Shown here: positions 7,653-8,194 of the stretch, piece after piece
How positions within the stretch are numbered: position 1 is the stretch's first letter
How the letters are laid out: each line of letters opens with the position of its first letter
Position numbers and translations under genes: made by a program
Assembly (NCBI GenBank): GCA_041485845.1
Contig: JBGPKH010000401.1
Location: 1 to 8,194 of the forward strand
Length of the DNA stretch: 8,194 nucleotides
Direction: 5' to 3'
Source: OMOG01 sp041485845
Lineage (GTDB): Bacteria; Acidobacteriota; Terriglobia; Bryobacterales; Bryobacteraceae
Notes under the pieces: generated by a model
Seen by the model: the letters and a program-made list of their open reading frames with translations, nothing else
Told to the model about the DNA's origin: nothing
The model's database searches: none

Positions 7653-8194
7653 CTACCGCTGGCTATCCTTCTCCACAAAGACCTTCCCGCCGAGATCCAG
7701 GTCCGAAAGAACCTGCTGGATCTCCATTTCAAGCGATGGCAGTGCTGAGGTTTCAACTTCAACGGTCAGTTCGACCCGTGCTTGGAGTTGCTCGGCGGAC
7801 CTTAGCTTCGGTATGATTTTCGACCCAAACCGATTCCACAACTCGGGTGGCACCAGACCCTTCACGCGCAGTACAGTCTTCGTGGGCGTTTCCGAAACCT
7901 CGGGGACGGCCCCGGGACTGACGAGAGTGAATACGGAAGGCGCCGGGCTTGTTTCCGGCTGACTGCTCTGGACGGCAATTGCCGCCGCCACCACGCTGTC
8001 GCGGAGTGCCTTCGCCCGATCCTTCCGGACAACGAAAACGTCGTAGACGAAATCAATCTCTTCGGGCGGAAGCTTCTCGTTGAACCACAGACGATTGAAC
8101 CCGCCTTCCGGCCGCTCACCGGCGGCGAAGCCCAAATCTCCGCGAGCCACCAACTCCGGGATCTTCTCGCGCAAGACCTTGTCCGGATCGACCA
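7653..8194 (-). CDS. C-terminal part of a large protein, tentatively a DUF499-type ATPase
   Basis: The frame is open to the right window edge, so this is the last ~179 residues of a longer protein. The TTG at 8174 is not a credible start, because coding-like residues (VDPDKV) precede it in frame. Visible features are REKIPELVARGDLGFA, then LPPEEIDF and a basic stretch (VVRKDRAKALRD). A Pro/Ser/Thr-rich linker follows, then TVLRVKGLVPPELWNRFGSK and a closing alpha/beta segment of alternating Val residues (ARVELTVEVE). This order (an 'x-GDLGFA' segment, a linker, then a small domain with VPPELWN) resembles my recollection of the tails of DUF499 ATPases, which often sit beside DUF1156 methyltransferases in anti-phage loci. 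The Walker motifs that would prove it lie outside the window. Hand-counted GC is 244/420 (58%) over 7681-8100, below the TPR gene. A related ATPase of another family remains possible. Confidence 0.5.
   Translation of the reverse strand, partial: VDPDKVLREKIPELVARGDLGFAAGERPEGGFNRLWFNEKLPPEEIDFVYDVFVVRKDRAKALRDSVVAAAIAVQSSQPETSPAPSVFTLVSPGAVPEVSETPTKTVLRVKGLVPPELWNRFGSKIIPKLRSAEQLQARVELTVEVETSALPSLEMEIQQVLSDLDLGGKVFVEKDSQR

Noticed and set aside
8172..8174. TTG as the start codon of the edge gene
   Set aside because: The frame stays open to the window edge with coding-like residues (VDPDKV) upstream, so the gene continues outside.
1..8194. CRISPR arrays, tRNA or rRNA genes, complete insertion sequences
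   Set aside because: I saw no regularly spaced repeats, no cloverleaf-like segments, no transposase reading frames, and no terminal inverted repeats with target duplications.

Overview
The window is about 63-70% GC over most of its length and reads like a chromosome segment from an acidobacterium of the Solibacter/Bryobacter type. The main reason is the large Oar-like TonB-dependent receptor, which has an N-terminal carboxypeptidase-regulatory-like (CarboxypepD_reg) domain. Such receptors occur in many copies in those genomes. This placement is an inference from protein style and composition, since no rRNA or other marker gene is present.

Layout, left to right. (1) A xylulokinase (FGGY family) on the + strand, cut at its N-terminus by the window edge. 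(2) 12 bases later and behind a strong Shine-Dalgarno, a DUF1835-family protein of unknown biochemical role, probably in the same transcript. (3) A 211-base gap containing an 18-base inverted repeat and no convincing promoter or terminator. (4) A 1070-residue outer-membrane TonB-dependent receptor. (5) Overlapping the receptor's stop codon in a TGATG arrangement, the first ~100 residues of a succinate-semialdehyde-dehydrogenase-like aldehyde dehydrogenase. This gene is frameshifted near 6050 and loses recognisable homology near 6090, so it is a remnant. (6) On the - strand, converging on that remnant, a protein made almost wholly of 14 gapless 34-residue TPR units. (7) On the - strand at the right edge, the C-terminal ~179 residues of a larger protein that tentatively resembles the tail of DUF499-type ATPases. 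It is in the same frame as the TPR gene and separated from it only by two consecutive TAG codons.

How it fits together. The left part (xylulokinase, DUF1835 protein, receptor, former dehydrogenase) is an ordinary metabolic and uptake region. The receptor would import an unknown substrate across the outer membrane, and the dehydrogenase was once translationally coupled to it. The right part looks rearranged. The dehydrogenase is broken, about 80 unassignable bases follow, the TPR array begins abruptly at a repeat boundary right after two stops, and GC falls from about 70% in the TPR gene to about 58% in the edge gene. If the DUF499 reading is correct, the sequence beyond the right edge could be an accessory or defence locus, but this window holds only the last gene's tail. 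I do not see a complete, demonstrably new system here.
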